A stretch of DNA of 64,000 bases from Pseudocalidococcus sp964653145 (GTDB lineage: Bacteria; Cyanobacteriota; Cyanobacteriia; Thermosynechococcales; Thermosynechococcaceae): assembly GCA_964653145.1 (NCBI GenBank), contig CAZZCG010000011.1, positions 39,538-103,537 of the forward strand, in the 5' to 3' direction. The notes beneath the pieces are model-generated. The model worked only from the letters and a program-made list of their open reading frames with translations, had not been told where the DNA came from and searched no databases. The translations under genes and the position numbers were made by a program. Below, one piece after another: positions 32,009-42,700 of the stretch. Position 1 is the stretch's first letter. Each line of letters starts with the position of its first letter.

Positions 32009-32905
32009 TTAAGGTTTTGGCTCCATGGGATAACGTTTTAGCCAGCACACCCCAACCACAATCAAGCTGACCACGACAATGAGTTCCGCCCAAAAGAATG
32101 AGAGAAAATCCCCGAGGGTACCTACGGGCGGCACATTGGGTTGGGCATTGCGAATCGCGGGAAAGGCAAACAGGAGCGCGCCCAAAAAGCCCAAGAGGCC
32201 AATTTCTGGAAGTCGTTTGGACTGAGAAATTCGATAGGCCATCAATGCCGTGATGATCGCCAATAACCACATAATGAGCATCACCATCACCGCAAAAAAG
32301 ATTACAGACCGAGAACGGGTGATATAGAGATACATCGCCACATAATCATCGGTTGTAAATTCTTCGTCAATGACTGTTTCAATTTCAAATCCCGGTAAAT
32401 TGGGCTCTACTTGGTAGGAAAAGGGGACATATTCTCCATCGGTTTCGGGTTCCCGAGACTCAAGATAAAACGACATGTAGGTGGCGTAACGATCAAAGGG
32501 ATAGTTGTTGGCATCTCCCTCGTAGGTGACATATTTAACTAGGGGACTGGGAATTGGGCGTTCTTTGTTTAGATCTGTTTCTTGGTTGGTGGTTGCAAAG
32601 GTCTCAATAAATTGCATATCTTCCGTGAGGAAGTCTGTCGTTGGATCAAGATATTTGCCTTGGGGATCGAGACTGAACCGGGTGTCTAATTCCCCGCGAA
32701 TCGGATCAAACCCCAATAGGGAAATTGTCACTTGAATTTCGTCAAGATTTTCCTGTTCTATGGGGGAAGTTGGAGCACTGCCTGGGGTCGGAGTTGAGGC
32801 TTGACCATATACCAGGCCGGGAAAACCAGTCATCACTCCCCAACTGAACAAGGCAATGCACAAGCCTAAGCCCCAAAATAAACCCAGTTTCTGGATAGAT
32901 TTCAT
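32009..32905 (-). CDS. DUF4436-family membrane protein, upstream paralogue
   Basis: The 298-aa protein shares the layout of its neighbour: signal segment, GFDPIRGELDTRFSLDPQG, YVTYEGDANNYPFDRY, then three membrane spans. The last ~60 residues are almost identical, including AIRNAQPNVPPVGTLGDFLS. Identity is higher in the C-terminal membrane region than in the ectodomain, suggesting gene conversion or constraint there. Function is unknown. An A+T-rich 218-bp spacer separates the genes, which may carry a separate promoter for the downstream copy. Confidence 0.75.
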   Translation of the reverse strand: MKSIQKLGLFWGLGLCIALFSWGVMTGFPGLVYGQASTPTPGSAPTSPIEQENLDEIQVTISLLGFDPIRGELDTRFSLDPQGKYLDPTTDFLTEDMQFIETFATTNQETDLNKERPIPSPLVKYVTYEGDANNYPFDRYATYMSFYLESREPETDGEYVPFSYQVEPNLPGFEIETVIDEEFTTDDYVAMYLYITRSRSVIFFAVMVMLIMWLLAIITALMAYRISQSKRLPEIGLLGFLGALLFAFPAIRNAQPNVPPVGTLGDFLSFFWAELIVVVSLIVVGVCWLKRYPMEPKP

Positions 32906-32975
32906 TGGTTAGCACTCTCTTTTTTTGGCAATAACAGGCCTGGCCTGTGGTTAAACTCTCTAATTCTAGGGGGAT

Positions 32976-33716
32976 TTATAACAAGCTGGCCTGCATGATC
33001 ACGATGGGTTTATGGGTTAACCAGGCCCGCCAATAATCTTCCCCTAACTCTGCTAAACCGGCCGGCGAAACCTCTGGCGCAATCCATTTAATTGGGCTGA
33101 ATCCAACTTCTACAAAGGCTGTTTCGTAGGTGGCGGGACTGAGATAGTAATCAAGCACAGAAAATTTAGTCCCGTCTGGCAAAATAAACCCTACTTCCAT
33201 GGGTGAGCCATCCACGAGGGGCAATGTCACGGTTTTGCTAAAGCCATAGGGAATTGAAATGTCAAAGGTTTCCGGGGCCTGGTGGAGATTGTTATTAACG
33301 TGAATGGTGCGGCCGTTGGGTTTAAGGTTTCTGGCAATAGCCTGGAGCATTTTCAGGAGGGTGGGTTGATCCGGGGCATGATTGAGCAAGTAAGAAGCGA
33401 CGACCAAATCAAACTCACCTATTTTGGCTAATTCCGCCACATCGGCCACTAAGTACTCAACCCCTAAGGAATTTTGGTTTTCAGCAGCTTGAGCCAGGCC
33501 AATCATCTCCGGCGAAATATCCACCCCCAAAACTTGAGCGGCTCCCTGTTGCTTAAAATAACGACTATAGACTCCTTCGCCACAGGCCAAGTCGAGGATT
33601 TTTAAGCCCTGAACATCCCCAATGGTTTTGAGATAGGTGTAGGCTTCACTGTGCCACCGAAACGGTAAATCCCGTGATGATTGAAATAGATTAGCAATCG
33701 GATCGTATTCAGCCAT
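32976..33716 (-). CDS. Class I SAM-dependent methyltransferase
   Basis: The 246-aa product has a UbiE/Methyltransf_11-like core: motif I KILDLACGEGVYSRYF near residue 40, motif II acidic VLGVDISPEMI near 63, and FDLVVASYLLNHA near 105. Small-molecule methylation is likely but the substrate is unknown. No quinone or tetrapyrrole gene is next to it. The ATG at 33716 lies 22 bases after the stop of the upstream hexosaminidase gene, so co-transcription is possible. Confidence 0.85.
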   Translation of the reverse strand: MAEYDPIANLFQSSRDLPFRWHSEAYTYLKTIGDVQGLKILDLACGEGVYSRYFKQQGAAQVLGVDISPEMIGLAQAAENQNSLGVEYLVADVAELAKIGEFDLVVASYLLNHAPDQPTLLKMLQAIARNLKPNGRTIHVNNNLHQAPETFDISIPYGFSKTVTLPLVDGSPMEVGFILPDGTKFSVLDYYLSPATYETAFVEVGFSPIKWIAPEVSPAGLAELGEDYWRAWLTHKPIVIMQASLL

Positions 33717-33738
33717 AGTGTCAACCCTTGCAAGGAGA

Positions 33739-35307
33739 TTAAGTTGTGCGAAAAATGGTTTTGAGGGCTAAATCTTGGGCAATGAAACTATGGCCATAAC
33801 TAAACACAAAAGGCGTGGTTTCCGGCAGACTTGGTTGAATAAAATCTAAAACGTAGGGACTCCCATAAATCACTATTCCGGCCAGTTTCCCCGAGTCTAA
33901 AAGGGTTTTGAGCTTGGTTTGGGCTTGTTGACTTAACCCGGCCAGGCCCCGGAATGGATTACCGCGACTAAAAATTTGAATCAGGGTGGGTTGTTCCGGC
34001 GGCAGTTCGCAGTGGCTTAGGGGGGTGTAGCGATCAATTAGTTCCCGTTGAGTAAAGCCAAATTCAGCCGCGAGTTTGACTGCGGGGGCCCTGCGGTTGA
34101 TCAGGTCCTGTTGGAGTAAATCATCCACGATCAGGCAGTTAATCCCGGTTTTATTTTCAAGTGGCTGAATGAAGCTATTACTAATAATTTGGGCTGCGTT
34201 GAGAATATCTGCACTGAGTTGCCAATCACTGGCCTGGGAAAGAGCATCTAAATTGTAGGGATGCTGATGTTCAAAAATTCGAGTTTTGGCCTGGAAAATC
34301 CGCGTCACCGAGGCTTCGATGCGTTCCCGACTAATTTCTCCCGATTCCACTGCCTCCACAACGGCTTGAATCGCACCGGGCGGATCCACGGGCATTAGCA
34401 AAATATCAGCACCAGCTTTTACGGCCATGACCGGGGCCTGGTTTGCACCATAGCGATTGGCAATTGCTCCCATAACTAGGGCATCTGTGACGATTAACCC
34501 CTTGAATCCCATATTTTCTCGGAGTTCTGTGGTTAAGGCTTGATAGGACAAGGTGGCTGGGTAGGTCTCATCCAGGGAAGGAATTAACAAGTGGGCGCTC
34601 ATCACTGAATCCACCCCGGCGGAAATTGCTACCCGAAATGGGGGCCATTCCACTTCCTCCAGGCGGCGGCAATCATGGGCTAAAACCGGAAGCTCAAGGT
34701 GGGAATCGGTGGCAGTATCTCCATGGCCGGGGAAATGTTTGGCAGCGGTTAAAACAGGGTAGGTTCTGGCTCCTTGGATAAACGCACTGGCTAATTGACC
34801 GACAATTTCGGGAGTTTCGCCAAAGGCCCGGACATTGATCACCGGATTGCTGGGGTTATTGTTGACATCCACGACTGGCCCCAAGACCCAATTCAAACCA
34901 ATTCCCAAGGCTTCTCGGGCCGTGCAAGCTCCCATCTGACGTGCATAGTCTTGAGCCAGGCCAGGTTGGGTTTTGGCAATTTCGGCTAAGGCTAAGGGCG
35001 GGGGAAATTCCACAGCACCGGAAAAGCGTTGACCCACCCCTTCTTCAATATCGGCGGCTAACAATAGCGGAATCGGGGCCTGGGTTTGCAAGGTTTGACA
35101 GCGATGGGCTAATTCGGCCGCACTACCTCCGAGAAAAATCACCCCCCCGACTCCCAAATCTTTGACCCAATGGTTGAGAATTGCAGCTTTGGGTTCCCAG
35201 GCCGGGTATTGAATTTGTTGATCAAAAAGGTAACCACTGGCCCGCACCACCACCATTTGCGCGACGAGTTGGGGGAGAGACATCTGGCTCAGGCTGGGTA
35301 AGACCAT
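33739..35307 (-). CDS. Glycoside hydrolase family 3 beta-N-acetylhexosaminidase
   Basis: The 522-aa enzyme resembles NagZ-type GH3 enzymes that remove N-acetylglucosamine from peptidoglycan fragments. It has KHFPGHGDTATDSHLELP (the NagZ-type His-Asp loop) near residue 195. SVMSAHLLIPSLD and the acid-region GLIVTDALVMGAI near 275 follow. The C-terminal ~150 residues form a second alpha/beta domain, as in longer GH3 enzymes. No signal peptide is evident, so cytoplasmic cell-wall recycling is most likely. The ATG at 35307 gives the expected N-terminus; an internal ATG at 35283 is possible. Confidence 0.88.
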   Translation of the reverse strand: MVLPSLSQMSLPQLVAQMVVVRASGYLFDQQIQYPAWEPKAAILNHWVKDLGVGGVIFLGGSAAELAHRCQTLQTQAPIPLLLAADIEEGVGQRFSGAVEFPPPLALAEIAKTQPGLAQDYARQMGACTAREALGIGLNWVLGPVVDVNNNPSNPVINVRAFGETPEIVGQLASAFIQGARTYPVLTAAKHFPGHGDTATDSHLELPVLAHDCRRLEEVEWPPFRVAISAGVDSVMSAHLLIPSLDETYPATLSYQALTTELRENMGFKGLIVTDALVMGAIANRYGANQAPVMAVKAGADILLMPVDPPGAIQAVVEAVESGEISRERIEASVTRIFQAKTRIFEHQHPYNLDALSQASDWQLSADILNAAQIISNSFIQPLENKTGINCLIVDDLLQQDLINRRAPAVKLAAEFGFTQRELIDRYTPLSHCELPPEQPTLIQIFSRGNPFRGLAGLSQQAQTKLKTLLDSGKLAGIVIYGSPYVLDFIQPSLPETTPFVFSYGHSFIAQDLALKTIFRTT

Positions 35308-35444
35308 GTTTAATTTCGAGTGCGAATTATTGATACTCTATCATGGGGTAGCGACCGGCCCGAACCAGACTGCGACGGAATGATAGGGTCAAGGGGTGTA
35401 ATTGACCATGCCTCACTCAGCTTGATGTTTCAGAACTTTGGTGG

Positions 35445-36374
35445 ATGATCCGCTTTTTTCAGACTGTGGTTTTACCGGCAAAACCGACTCAACTCCTGAT
35501 CCAAACCGGCATCAAGTGGAATCAAAATCGCTGTGCGGATATGGCAGCGGCGTTGGCTTACTATGCGTTATTTTCGTTGTTTCCGTTGCTTCTGGTCGTC
35601 TTGAGTGTGATTGCGTCATTGCTGGGGCCAGGCAGTGAGGGGTTTCAAATTATTCAACAAACCATTAGTCGGACACTCCCCCCTGATGTCCATGGCCTGG
35701 TACTGGATACGATGACTCAGCTCTATCAAAGTCGGTCTGGGGCTGGCCTGGTGGGATTGGGCTTGCTCTTGCTTTCCGCCAGTACGATTTTTGCGATTCT
35801 CAGAAATTCCGTCGATCACATTTGGCAACTTCCGAACGAAACCCGCCGTCGAGCCTCCATCCCCCGCACCATGCTGGCCCTTGTGATGAATCGGTTGTTT
35901 GCCTTTCTACTAGTGTTGGGAACGGCGATTCTTCTCTTTATTGCCCTAGTGGTGAATATTTTGGTGGATGTTGCCCTCAGATTAGTTGCGACCCTACAAG
36001 AAAATTTCCCCCAGGTTCAACTGGATGGTTTACCCCTCACCCAGGCCCTACAAGGTGGCACCTCTTTCTTTATCCTGATGCTTGTCCTGGGAATTCTGTT
36101 GAAAATTTTGCCCTCAGCCCGCGTGGCCTGGAAAGACCTTTGGCTCGGAACGCTCCTAACTGCTTTACTCCTGAAGGGACTGCAACACCTCGTCAGTAAC
36201 AGTATTATTTCCGTCGGCAGTCAATTTGTCTCCTATGGTGTCATTGGTAGCGTGATGATCCTCTTGGTTTGGATTTATTTAACCTGTGCGATTTTTCTGC
36301 TGGGGTGTCAGTTTTCCTATGTCTATGCTTGTCTGTTTGGGAGTTGGCGACATCTTGCCCTAACTAGGCTTTAA
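35445..36374 (+). CDS. YihY/BrkB-family membrane protein
   Basis: The 309-aa protein has six membrane spans and the family hallmark DMAAALAYYALFSLFPLLLV near residue 32, with YGVIGSVMILLVWIYLTC near 265. The family was once called ribonuclease BN, but transport or membrane-stress roles are now assumed; the true function is unsettled. The ATG at 35445 fits the usual cytoplasmic leader of about 25 residues. It stands alone on the plus strand between minus-strand genes. Confidence 0.9.
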   Translation: MIRFFQTVVLPAKPTQLLIQTGIKWNQNRCADMAAALAYYALFSLFPLLLVVLSVIASLLGPGSEGFQIIQQTISRTLPPDVHGLVLDTMTQLYQSRSGAGLVGLGLLLLSASTIFAILRNSVDHIWQLPNETRRRASIPRTMLALVMNRLFAFLLVLGTAILLFIALVVNILVDVALRLVATLQENFPQVQLDGLPLTQALQGGTSFFILMLVLGILLKILPSARVAWKDLWLGTLLTALLLKGLQHLVSNSIISVGSQFVSYGVIGSVMILLVWIYLTCAIFLLGCQFSYVYACLFGSWRHLALTRL

Positions 36375-36438
36375 CACTTCATTCTGATAAGTTCTTAAAA
36401 GCTCCGCCAACTTCCTCTTTTCATTCCTATCTCCCCAC

Positions 36439-37131
36439 CTACATCGTCGGCTTAACAGTGACATCAACCCTAATGGTACCTACACCGTGGATTACTGAAA
36501 GAATCGATTGAATTTTTTCCCGTTGACCTGATGTTTCCGTGGTGCCAGATATAATGATGTTTGTATCATTTACCTCAACTAATAGCTGGTTATTGGGAAA
36601 GGTCGCCTGTAATTTCTTAAGTGCAGCATTCTTGAGATTCATGTCAACTTGGCCTGGGGTCAAAACTGTCGCATTAGGTGAGGTTGTCTCAATCGGGGAA
36701 ATGGGCGTGGCCGGCTTGGGTGTAACCAGGGCTTGATTGTGCACAGTGCTGCTTGAAGGTTCTCCAGAGGGCTGAGGAATGGTCACAACTGTAACGCTAG
36801 GGCTTTGGATCGGGAAGTTAGGAGTCTGGGAATAGTTGGGAACAAGGATCGCAGCAGGTTCTGGTACATTTGGTCGGGTTAACATATAGATTGCCCCAGC
36901 GGATAAACTGCCGACCACAGCTACAATCACTCCAATCAAAATCCCCTTTGAGATATTTCGATCCGCCTGATTTTGCTGGACTTCCTCAATTAATTGACCA
37001 TCGTGGGAGCCATTGCTATAGGTATGAATTCTTCCTTGGGGGTCGGAATATTCTACATAAACGTTGCCTTGCTCGTCTTTGTACTCTCTATGAAGAGTCC
37101 AATTTGCTCTTTGCATATCTTCTCTATTCAT
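36439..37131 (-). CDS. Membrane-anchored BON-like domain protein
   Basis: From ATG 37131 the 230-aa protein has a cytoplasmic N-terminal segment (about 1-70) with a beta-rich, DNA-repeat-like motif (YVEYSDPQGRIHTY). One membrane span follows (about 75-95, ILIGVIVAVVGSLSAGAIYM). A Pro/Ser/Thr-rich periplasmic linker and a C-terminal BON-like domain (about 160-228, LQATFPNNQLLVEVNDTNII) complete it. BON domains bind membranes or partner proteins. An in-frame TTG at 37161 would add 10 residues and is less likely. Function is unknown. Confidence 0.65.
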   Translation of the reverse strand: MNREDMQRANWTLHREYKDEQGNVYVEYSDPQGRIHTYSNGSHDGQLIEEVQQNQADRNISKGILIGVIVAVVGSLSAGAIYMLTRPNVPEPAAILVPNYSQTPNFPIQSPSVTVVTIPQPSGEPSSSTVHNQALVTPKPATPISPIETTSPNATVLTPGQVDMNLKNAALKKLQATFPNNQLLVEVNDTNIIISGTTETSGQREKIQSILSVIHGVGTIRVDVTVKPTM

Positions 37132-37605
37132 GATCTGGGTTAGCCTCGCTGTGATGGCCAATACCTAGACTATAAAGAAGGACTGTTTCAGATCAGGTAT
37201 AAAGATCCATTTAGGTTATGGGTTAATTCAAACAGTTATTGTTATTCTGATACTGAAAAAATATAATATGTTAGGCTGGGATTTTTATGAAAAAATCTTG
37301 AACTGCAAAGACGCAATTGATAGTCATTTCTGTAAAAAGTTAGACATACAAGAGTATCGCTGGTGATGATTTCAAGCTTTTTTGAGTTTGATTCCTAAGC
37401 AAAAAACTGATACAATTTGTTTCTAAAACGAGCAAAGCTCTTTGGGGTTGATGAACGCTACTGGACTCATGAAACCTCGTTAACGTAATATTTCCATCCA
37501 TTGAGTATTCCCATGAGATTAGAAACAGGGCGTAAAGGAACACCGAAACGTGAAAAGGATAAGCCGACAAAGGATTAATAAATCCCAGGCCAGTTCATGT
37601 CTCGC
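37132..37605. other. 470-bp gap containing the second dispersed repeat
   Basis: No gene is convincing. The gap holds copy B of the 84-bp repeat (37321-37404). A tiny plus-strand frame at about 37512-37577 encodes a basic peptide (MRLETGRKGTPKREKDKPTK). A minus-strand frame through copy B ends SLKSSPAILLYV and may be debris of a mobile-element gene. Confidence 0.4.
37321..37404 (+). repeat. 84-bp dispersed repeat, copy B
   Basis: This copy has the same length and orientation as copy A at 26857-26940 and aligns without gaps (about 79% identity by hand). Read on the minus strand in one frame both copies give a similar peptide (NxTQKSLKxSPA), which hints that both derive from the end of the same lost coding sequence. 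Confidence 0.75.
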
Positions 37606-39312
37606 TTACGCGTCAACTACAACCTTACCTTGAGGATAAGAAATACAGGTCAAAATGAAACCTTCAGCCTGCTCATCCGGTTCTAGGGCCTCTGGGTCAA
37701 ACTCCTGCATGATCACCTCGCCTTCTAATTTCCGTTTTTTGCAAGTCCCACAGGTGCCCGACCGACAACTACTGCGAATTTTTACCCCTTCCTGTTCCGC
37801 TAGCTCCAAAATTGAGAGTGAGCCATCGGCCTGGACTTCTTTGTTGGCCTTGGCAAACCGGACTTGACACCCTGAAGAACTCAAGCTGGCGGGAGTAGGC
37901 GCACTGGAACTGATGGCGGGTGCGGGGCCTGGGGTTGGGGGTGTTCCCAAATTGACGGTGCCTTGAACTAACTCTAAGTTTTCCAAGATGCCTGCCAGAC
38001 CATAGGCTTTGGGAGAGGCTTCCCCGGCTATGGGATTAACTGCGGGTAGAGGCGGCACCACTGGGGGTGGGGGTAAATCTGGACTGGCGGGGGCAACGGT
38101 TCCTTTGGGAATTTTCGGCTTGCCAAAGCTTTCCTCATGGTATTGCGCCATCGGATAACCCAGTCCCTCTAGGAGTGACTTAACAGTGGCCATGAAGGGG
38201 TTGGGGCCACAGACAAAAACAGTCCGCTCCCGAAAATCTGGGGCAATCAACTCTAACATTTGGGCATTCAGGCGACCGGTTAGTCCAGACCAGGGTTGAT
38301 TCCCTTGGCGCCGGGTCAGACTGATGGCAACTTGAAGATGGGGCATCCGTTGGACTAAGTGATCCAATTCCCGCTGGTAGATAATGTCTTCAACGGTGCG
38401 GGCATTGTGGAAAAAAATAACATCGGCCTGGGCCACCGTATCGTGCAACCAGCGAGTCATGGACATCATGGGGGTAATGCCACTACCTGCGGAGATGAAG
38501 AGTAATTTATCGCTGGGGTAATTCAAACAACTAAATTTACCGGACGGGCCGCTGATGGTGAGTTGATCCCCAAGGTGTAAATGATCATGGAGCCAATTAG
38601 AGACTTGCCCAGGGGGAGCAGCGGGGGTCTCCGACGGAGAGGGAACGCGTTTAACGGTAATTTCCAGGGTGTGGGGACGGGAGGGGGTGGATGAGATGGA
38701 GTAGGAACGATTCACCCCTTGGCCATTAATCTCCAGGTCTAGGGTGATAAATTGTCCGGGTTTGTAGTGAAACAGAACTGGCGGGTCGGCCACAAAGGAA
38801 AAGGTTTTAACATCTGGTGTTTCTTGAATAATCCGGACACAGGTGACCTTTAAATCCTCCTCGGGCCAAGGTTGCAGGGACTGGAGTTCTAGACGATCCG
38901 TGGGAATCGCCGCAATGGGGATTCGGGGTTTGGGTTCGGCCTCAAGCTGCAAAACTGTAGGGCCCGTTTCCACTTCCACTAACTCCCCCAGGCTATCCAG
39001 GGCCACCACCTCCAGGCCAAAGGGGCCAATGCCAATTTCGTCACCCACTTGGAGGGGATAGGGTTGTTGGGGAATCAGGGCTGATTGATTTAAGCGGGTG
39101 CCACCTAAACTTCCTAGGTCTGTTAACACATAGGCCGTTTCGATAAATTGAATCTTGGCGTGCTGACGGCTGACTTCCGGGCTGGGTAAGAGCAAGTTCG
39201 ACTCCGGCAAGCGGCCAATGAGGTACTCTTGCTGAGACAATCCGGCCACGACAACATTGACCTCTGGGGCCTGGTCTGGGGTTTGACTACCGTTGAGCTT
39301 AAGTTTCAGCAT
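37606..39312 (-). CDS. FHA-flavoreductase-2Fe2S ferredoxin fusion protein
   Basis: The 568-aa protein has a FHA domain (residues about 30-80; IGR, SRQH, GGTRLN). A ferredoxin-NADP reductase-like module follows (about 155-385) with the FAD motif RSYSISSTP, the NAD(P) motif GSGITPM and CGPNPFM. A Pro-rich linker and a C-terminal plant-type 2Fe-2S domain with Cys at about 516, 521, 524 and 556 close it. The reductase-ferredoxin order is that of Hcr- or phenol-hydroxylase-reductase-like proteins. It probably moves electrons from NAD(P)H to a partner. The FHA domain should bind a phosphothreonine peptide and so localise or gate the reductase (inference). It is divergent from the polyferredoxin gene at 39705. 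Confidence 0.85.
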   Translation of the reverse strand: MLKLKLNGSQTPDQAPEVNVVVAGLSQQEYLIGRLPESNLLLPSPEVSRQHAKIQFIETAYVLTDLGSLGGTRLNQSALIPQQPYPLQVGDEIGIGPFGLEVVALDSLGELVEVETGPTVLQLEAEPKPRIPIAAIPTDRLELQSLQPWPEEDLKVTCVRIIQETPDVKTFSFVADPPVLFHYKPGQFITLDLEINGQGVNRSYSISSTPSRPHTLEITVKRVPSPSETPAAPPGQVSNWLHDHLHLGDQLTISGPSGKFSCLNYPSDKLLFISAGSGITPMMSMTRWLHDTVAQADVIFFHNARTVEDIIYQRELDHLVQRMPHLQVAISLTRRQGNQPWSGLTGRLNAQMLELIAPDFRERTVFVCGPNPFMATVKSLLEGLGYPMAQYHEESFGKPKIPKGTVAPASPDLPPPPVVPPLPAVNPIAGEASPKAYGLAGILENLELVQGTVNLGTPPTPGPAPAISSSAPTPASLSSSGCQVRFAKANKEVQADGSLSILELAEQEGVKIRSSCRSGTCGTCKKRKLEGEVIMQEFDPEALEPDEQAEGFILTCISYPQGKVVVDA

Positions 39313-39704
39313 GGTGGCACATTATTCAAGATGACAACATTATTGACGATTACTTCACTGACATACTTGACTGAGGCAAAGACTTCCTTGAGACTCTTCT
39401 CAGTTGCTCAGAGAATCCCAAAAATGATCAATGATTGTGAATGTTTGTAACGTCCTGTCCCACCGGAGAAAAAAGTTTGATTCCCTTCCGGTGCTCCAGG
39501 CCCAGGCAAGACGATAGTCGTTTCTGTCAAATCTACAGATAGTCAAAGCCAATACTCACAACAGTTTCATGGGCTTTAATGTTCCCTGGCTAAAGGATAG
39601 GATTAATGCGCATACTTCACTTTTCTACGCTGCCATAGGACGAGGATCGTCACAGTGATTTTCGACACACTGCCATTGCTCAATATCCATGAGGCCAGGA
39701 TCTG
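39313..39704. other. Divergent control region of the two FHA redox genes
   Basis: This 390-bp gap must hold promoters for both directions. A perfect 7-bp inverted repeat CACCGGA (39461-39467)/TCCGGTG (39487-39493) with a 19-nt A-rich loop may be an operator or a leader hairpin. A direct ATAGTC...ATAGTC pair occurs at 39525 and 39538. No small gene is supported. Confidence 0.45.
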
Positions 39705-42700
39705 ATGCTGAATAAAGTTCCTGAAAGATATATGCATCTGTGCCGCTGGGGCCTAGCCATGGGGTGGATTCTCCTGATTGTTTCCCTGTTTTACGATCCC
39801 GTCACTACCAGTTGGACTGATCCCCAATCCCTAAGTCCATTTCGGTTTAAGGGGGATTGTGCTCTCTTTCAAGGGGAGTGTCTGCCAGTGGTGGCTTATC
39901 CAATGACTGGGCGCATTTTTTGGGGGATGGTGGTGCCGGCGGTGGTGGTTACTCTGGTTACCCTGAGTCACGAGGCCTGGCGACGGTTATGCCCCTTGGC
40001 GTTTATTTCCCAAATTCCCCGAGCCCTGGGCTGGCAACGCAAGCGGAAAATCGTCAATCCAAAAACCCAAAAAGTCCGCTATGAGTTAATCCCCATTGAA
40101 GCGAGCTCTTGGCTGGGGAAAAATCGCCTTTGGGTGCAAATGGGGTTGTTGTTTCTGGGCCTGGTAGTGCGGTTGTTGTTCGTGAACTCCGATCGCTGGG
40201 CCTTGGGGGTGTTTCTCACCTTGGTGATTCTGCTGGCGGTGCTGGTGGGGTTTCTCTATCCGGGTAAATCCTGGTGTCAGTATTTTTGTCCGATGGCTCC
40301 GGTGCAGGAAGTTTATACCGGGCCGCGGGGATTATTGGGGAGTGAGGCCCATCGTGAAGGTTCCGGCGGGATTTCCCAATCCATGTGTCGTTCTGTGGGG
40401 GATAAGGGTCGGGAAAAGAGTGTTTGCGTCAGTTGCCAATCCCCCTGTATGGATATTGACGCGGAACGGGCCTATTGGGATCGGGTCGAGCAACCGGAAC
40501 GGCGAATGCTCTACTACGGCTATTTGGGCCTGGTTTTGGGCTTCTTCCTGTACTTTTTCTTTTATTCTGGGAATCCCAACTATTTGGCGGGCACCGTATG
40601 GCTGGAACAACAACAATTGGCAACGGTGCTTAATCCGGGCTTTTTTATTGCCGGCCAGGCCCTGCCAATTCCGAAACTTGTAGCCGTGCCTTTGACCTTA
40701 GTGGTCTTTGTAGTGGTCTGTTATTTTCTTGGCTTTGGCCTGGAGAATCTCTATCGGCGGTATTTGCAGCAAAACCAGATTGTTCTCACGGAAAGTACGA
40801 TTCGGCACCAGATGTTTACGGTGTTTGCCTTTGTTGCCTTTAACTGCCTTTATTTTCTTGGTGTCCGACCGACTCTGGGCTGGCTGCAACCCTTTCGACC
40901 TCTGGCAGATTGGGGCCTGGTCATTGCCATCAGCATTTGGGCCTATCGCAGCTTGGGGCGGACAGCTGAACAGTATCAACGGGAAAGCTTGAGTCAAAAC
41001 CTGCGCCGTCAACTGAAGAAATTTGCCGATGATTTGGATCAAGTCTTGGCGGGTCGTTCCCTTGAGAGTTTGAAACCCGATGAGGTCTATATTCTTGCCA
41101 AGGTCTTGCCTGGATTTAACCACCAAAAACGCTTGCAAACCTATCGTGAAGTCCTGCGGGAAGCTCTCGAAACCGGAACCGTTAATTACACCAGTAGCTT
41201 GGCGGTTCTCCAAGGACTGCGGCAACAACTCGACATTAGCGATACTGAACACCAAAGCCTCATTCAAGAACTAGGCATTGGCGACCCGAGCTTGCTGGAT
41301 CCCGATCATGCGGCCTCCAGGGAACAACGCCTGCGGATTCAAGGCTATCGTCAATCCTTAGAAATGATCCTCTTGGAAGCGGTTGAAACCGGGACACCCC
41401 TGACCCAGGCCCTGGAAACCAAACGTCGGATTATTGAAAAATTTCGGAAAGAGTACAACATCACTGCCGAAGAAGATGCTGAGGTTTTAGGGGAACTGTT
41501 GCATCAAGATAGTGTTTTCCACCGCTCTGGGGCGGCCCTTTTGGAGCAATGGCGCTCATTATTTCAGCAGCGGCACATTCTCAACCAGGCCCCGTCTTTA
41601 CCGACCCAAGCATTTCTCGGACGTTACCTGGAGCAACAACAGCAGGTAGTGATGCAGCAATTCTTGGGGATTTTGGAAATTTTGGGGGATACCACAGAAG
41701 CGTTCAATCTTGTGCGACAGGTGGATGAAGCCCTCTGCTTGGATTCGCTATTCCGTGCAGAAATTAGCCGTCCGGCCAATCCGGCCTGGAGTCAGCGCTT
41801 AAGCCCTAAAATCTATGCCCACCTGAGTAAACTCAATGCTCCCACCGAATTACCGGGTTCCCAACCGCCTCCAACCCCAGTTTTAGAACAGCCAGGGGGG
41901 GTGACTCAGGGCCTGGTGGAAGTGTTAACCCTCCTGATGGGGTCTGGAGATGTTCTAGTTCAGGCCGCAAGCCTCTGGACCTTAGCGGAAATTCAAGCCC
42001 CCCAGGCCCCAGCCTTGGCAGAATCGGTTCTCCAGCATTCCCCAGCCCTTGTCAATGATGCTCTGCTGCAAGAGACGGCCAAACAAATCCTCGGCCATGA
42101 ACACAGTTCAACAGCCATACCGGGCGTGGAAGTGAGCGTGACAACGGAGCAGGGGCATTACAGCCAGCGACTCTATCAATCCCAGATCCGGATTGGCCGC
42201 GAGGCTAGCAACGATGTTGTTATTCCAGATTTGCAGGTTTCCCGTGTCCATGCCCAGATCGAGGTCAAACCCCATCAGCTTTGGATTACGGATCTCGGTA
42301 GCACCAATGGCATTTCCCTAAATCAGCAGGTGTTTCATCAGCAAACCCAGGCCTTGCCACCCCAAACCCCCGTACTTCTTAGTCCCACCGGATTGCCCAC
42401 CGTGCAGGTTCGCTGGCTTGAAACCAGTCAAAATCTAACTACCCTTGAGAAAGCCATGCACTTGGCCAATGCTCAATTTTTTGACAGCATTCCCCATCGA
42501 GACTTAATTGAACTGGCCCATGTTTCGGAACTGCGAGACTACGAACCCCAGGATGTGTTGTGTGGCGAGGGAGATCTAGCTGAGGACGTTTTGCTGCTGA
42601 TTGCCGGTGGGGCCCAGGCCCAGATTGGAGACCCCAGAAACCCCACTGTTCTCGGCATTGTTGAAGTGGGCCAAACCTTGGGCGAGATTGGAGTGATTAG

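Noticed and set aside
37340..37570. 76-codon minus-strand ORF through repeat copy B
   Set aside because: Composition is not protein-like apart from the last 20 residues, which are shared with the repeat; treated as debris.
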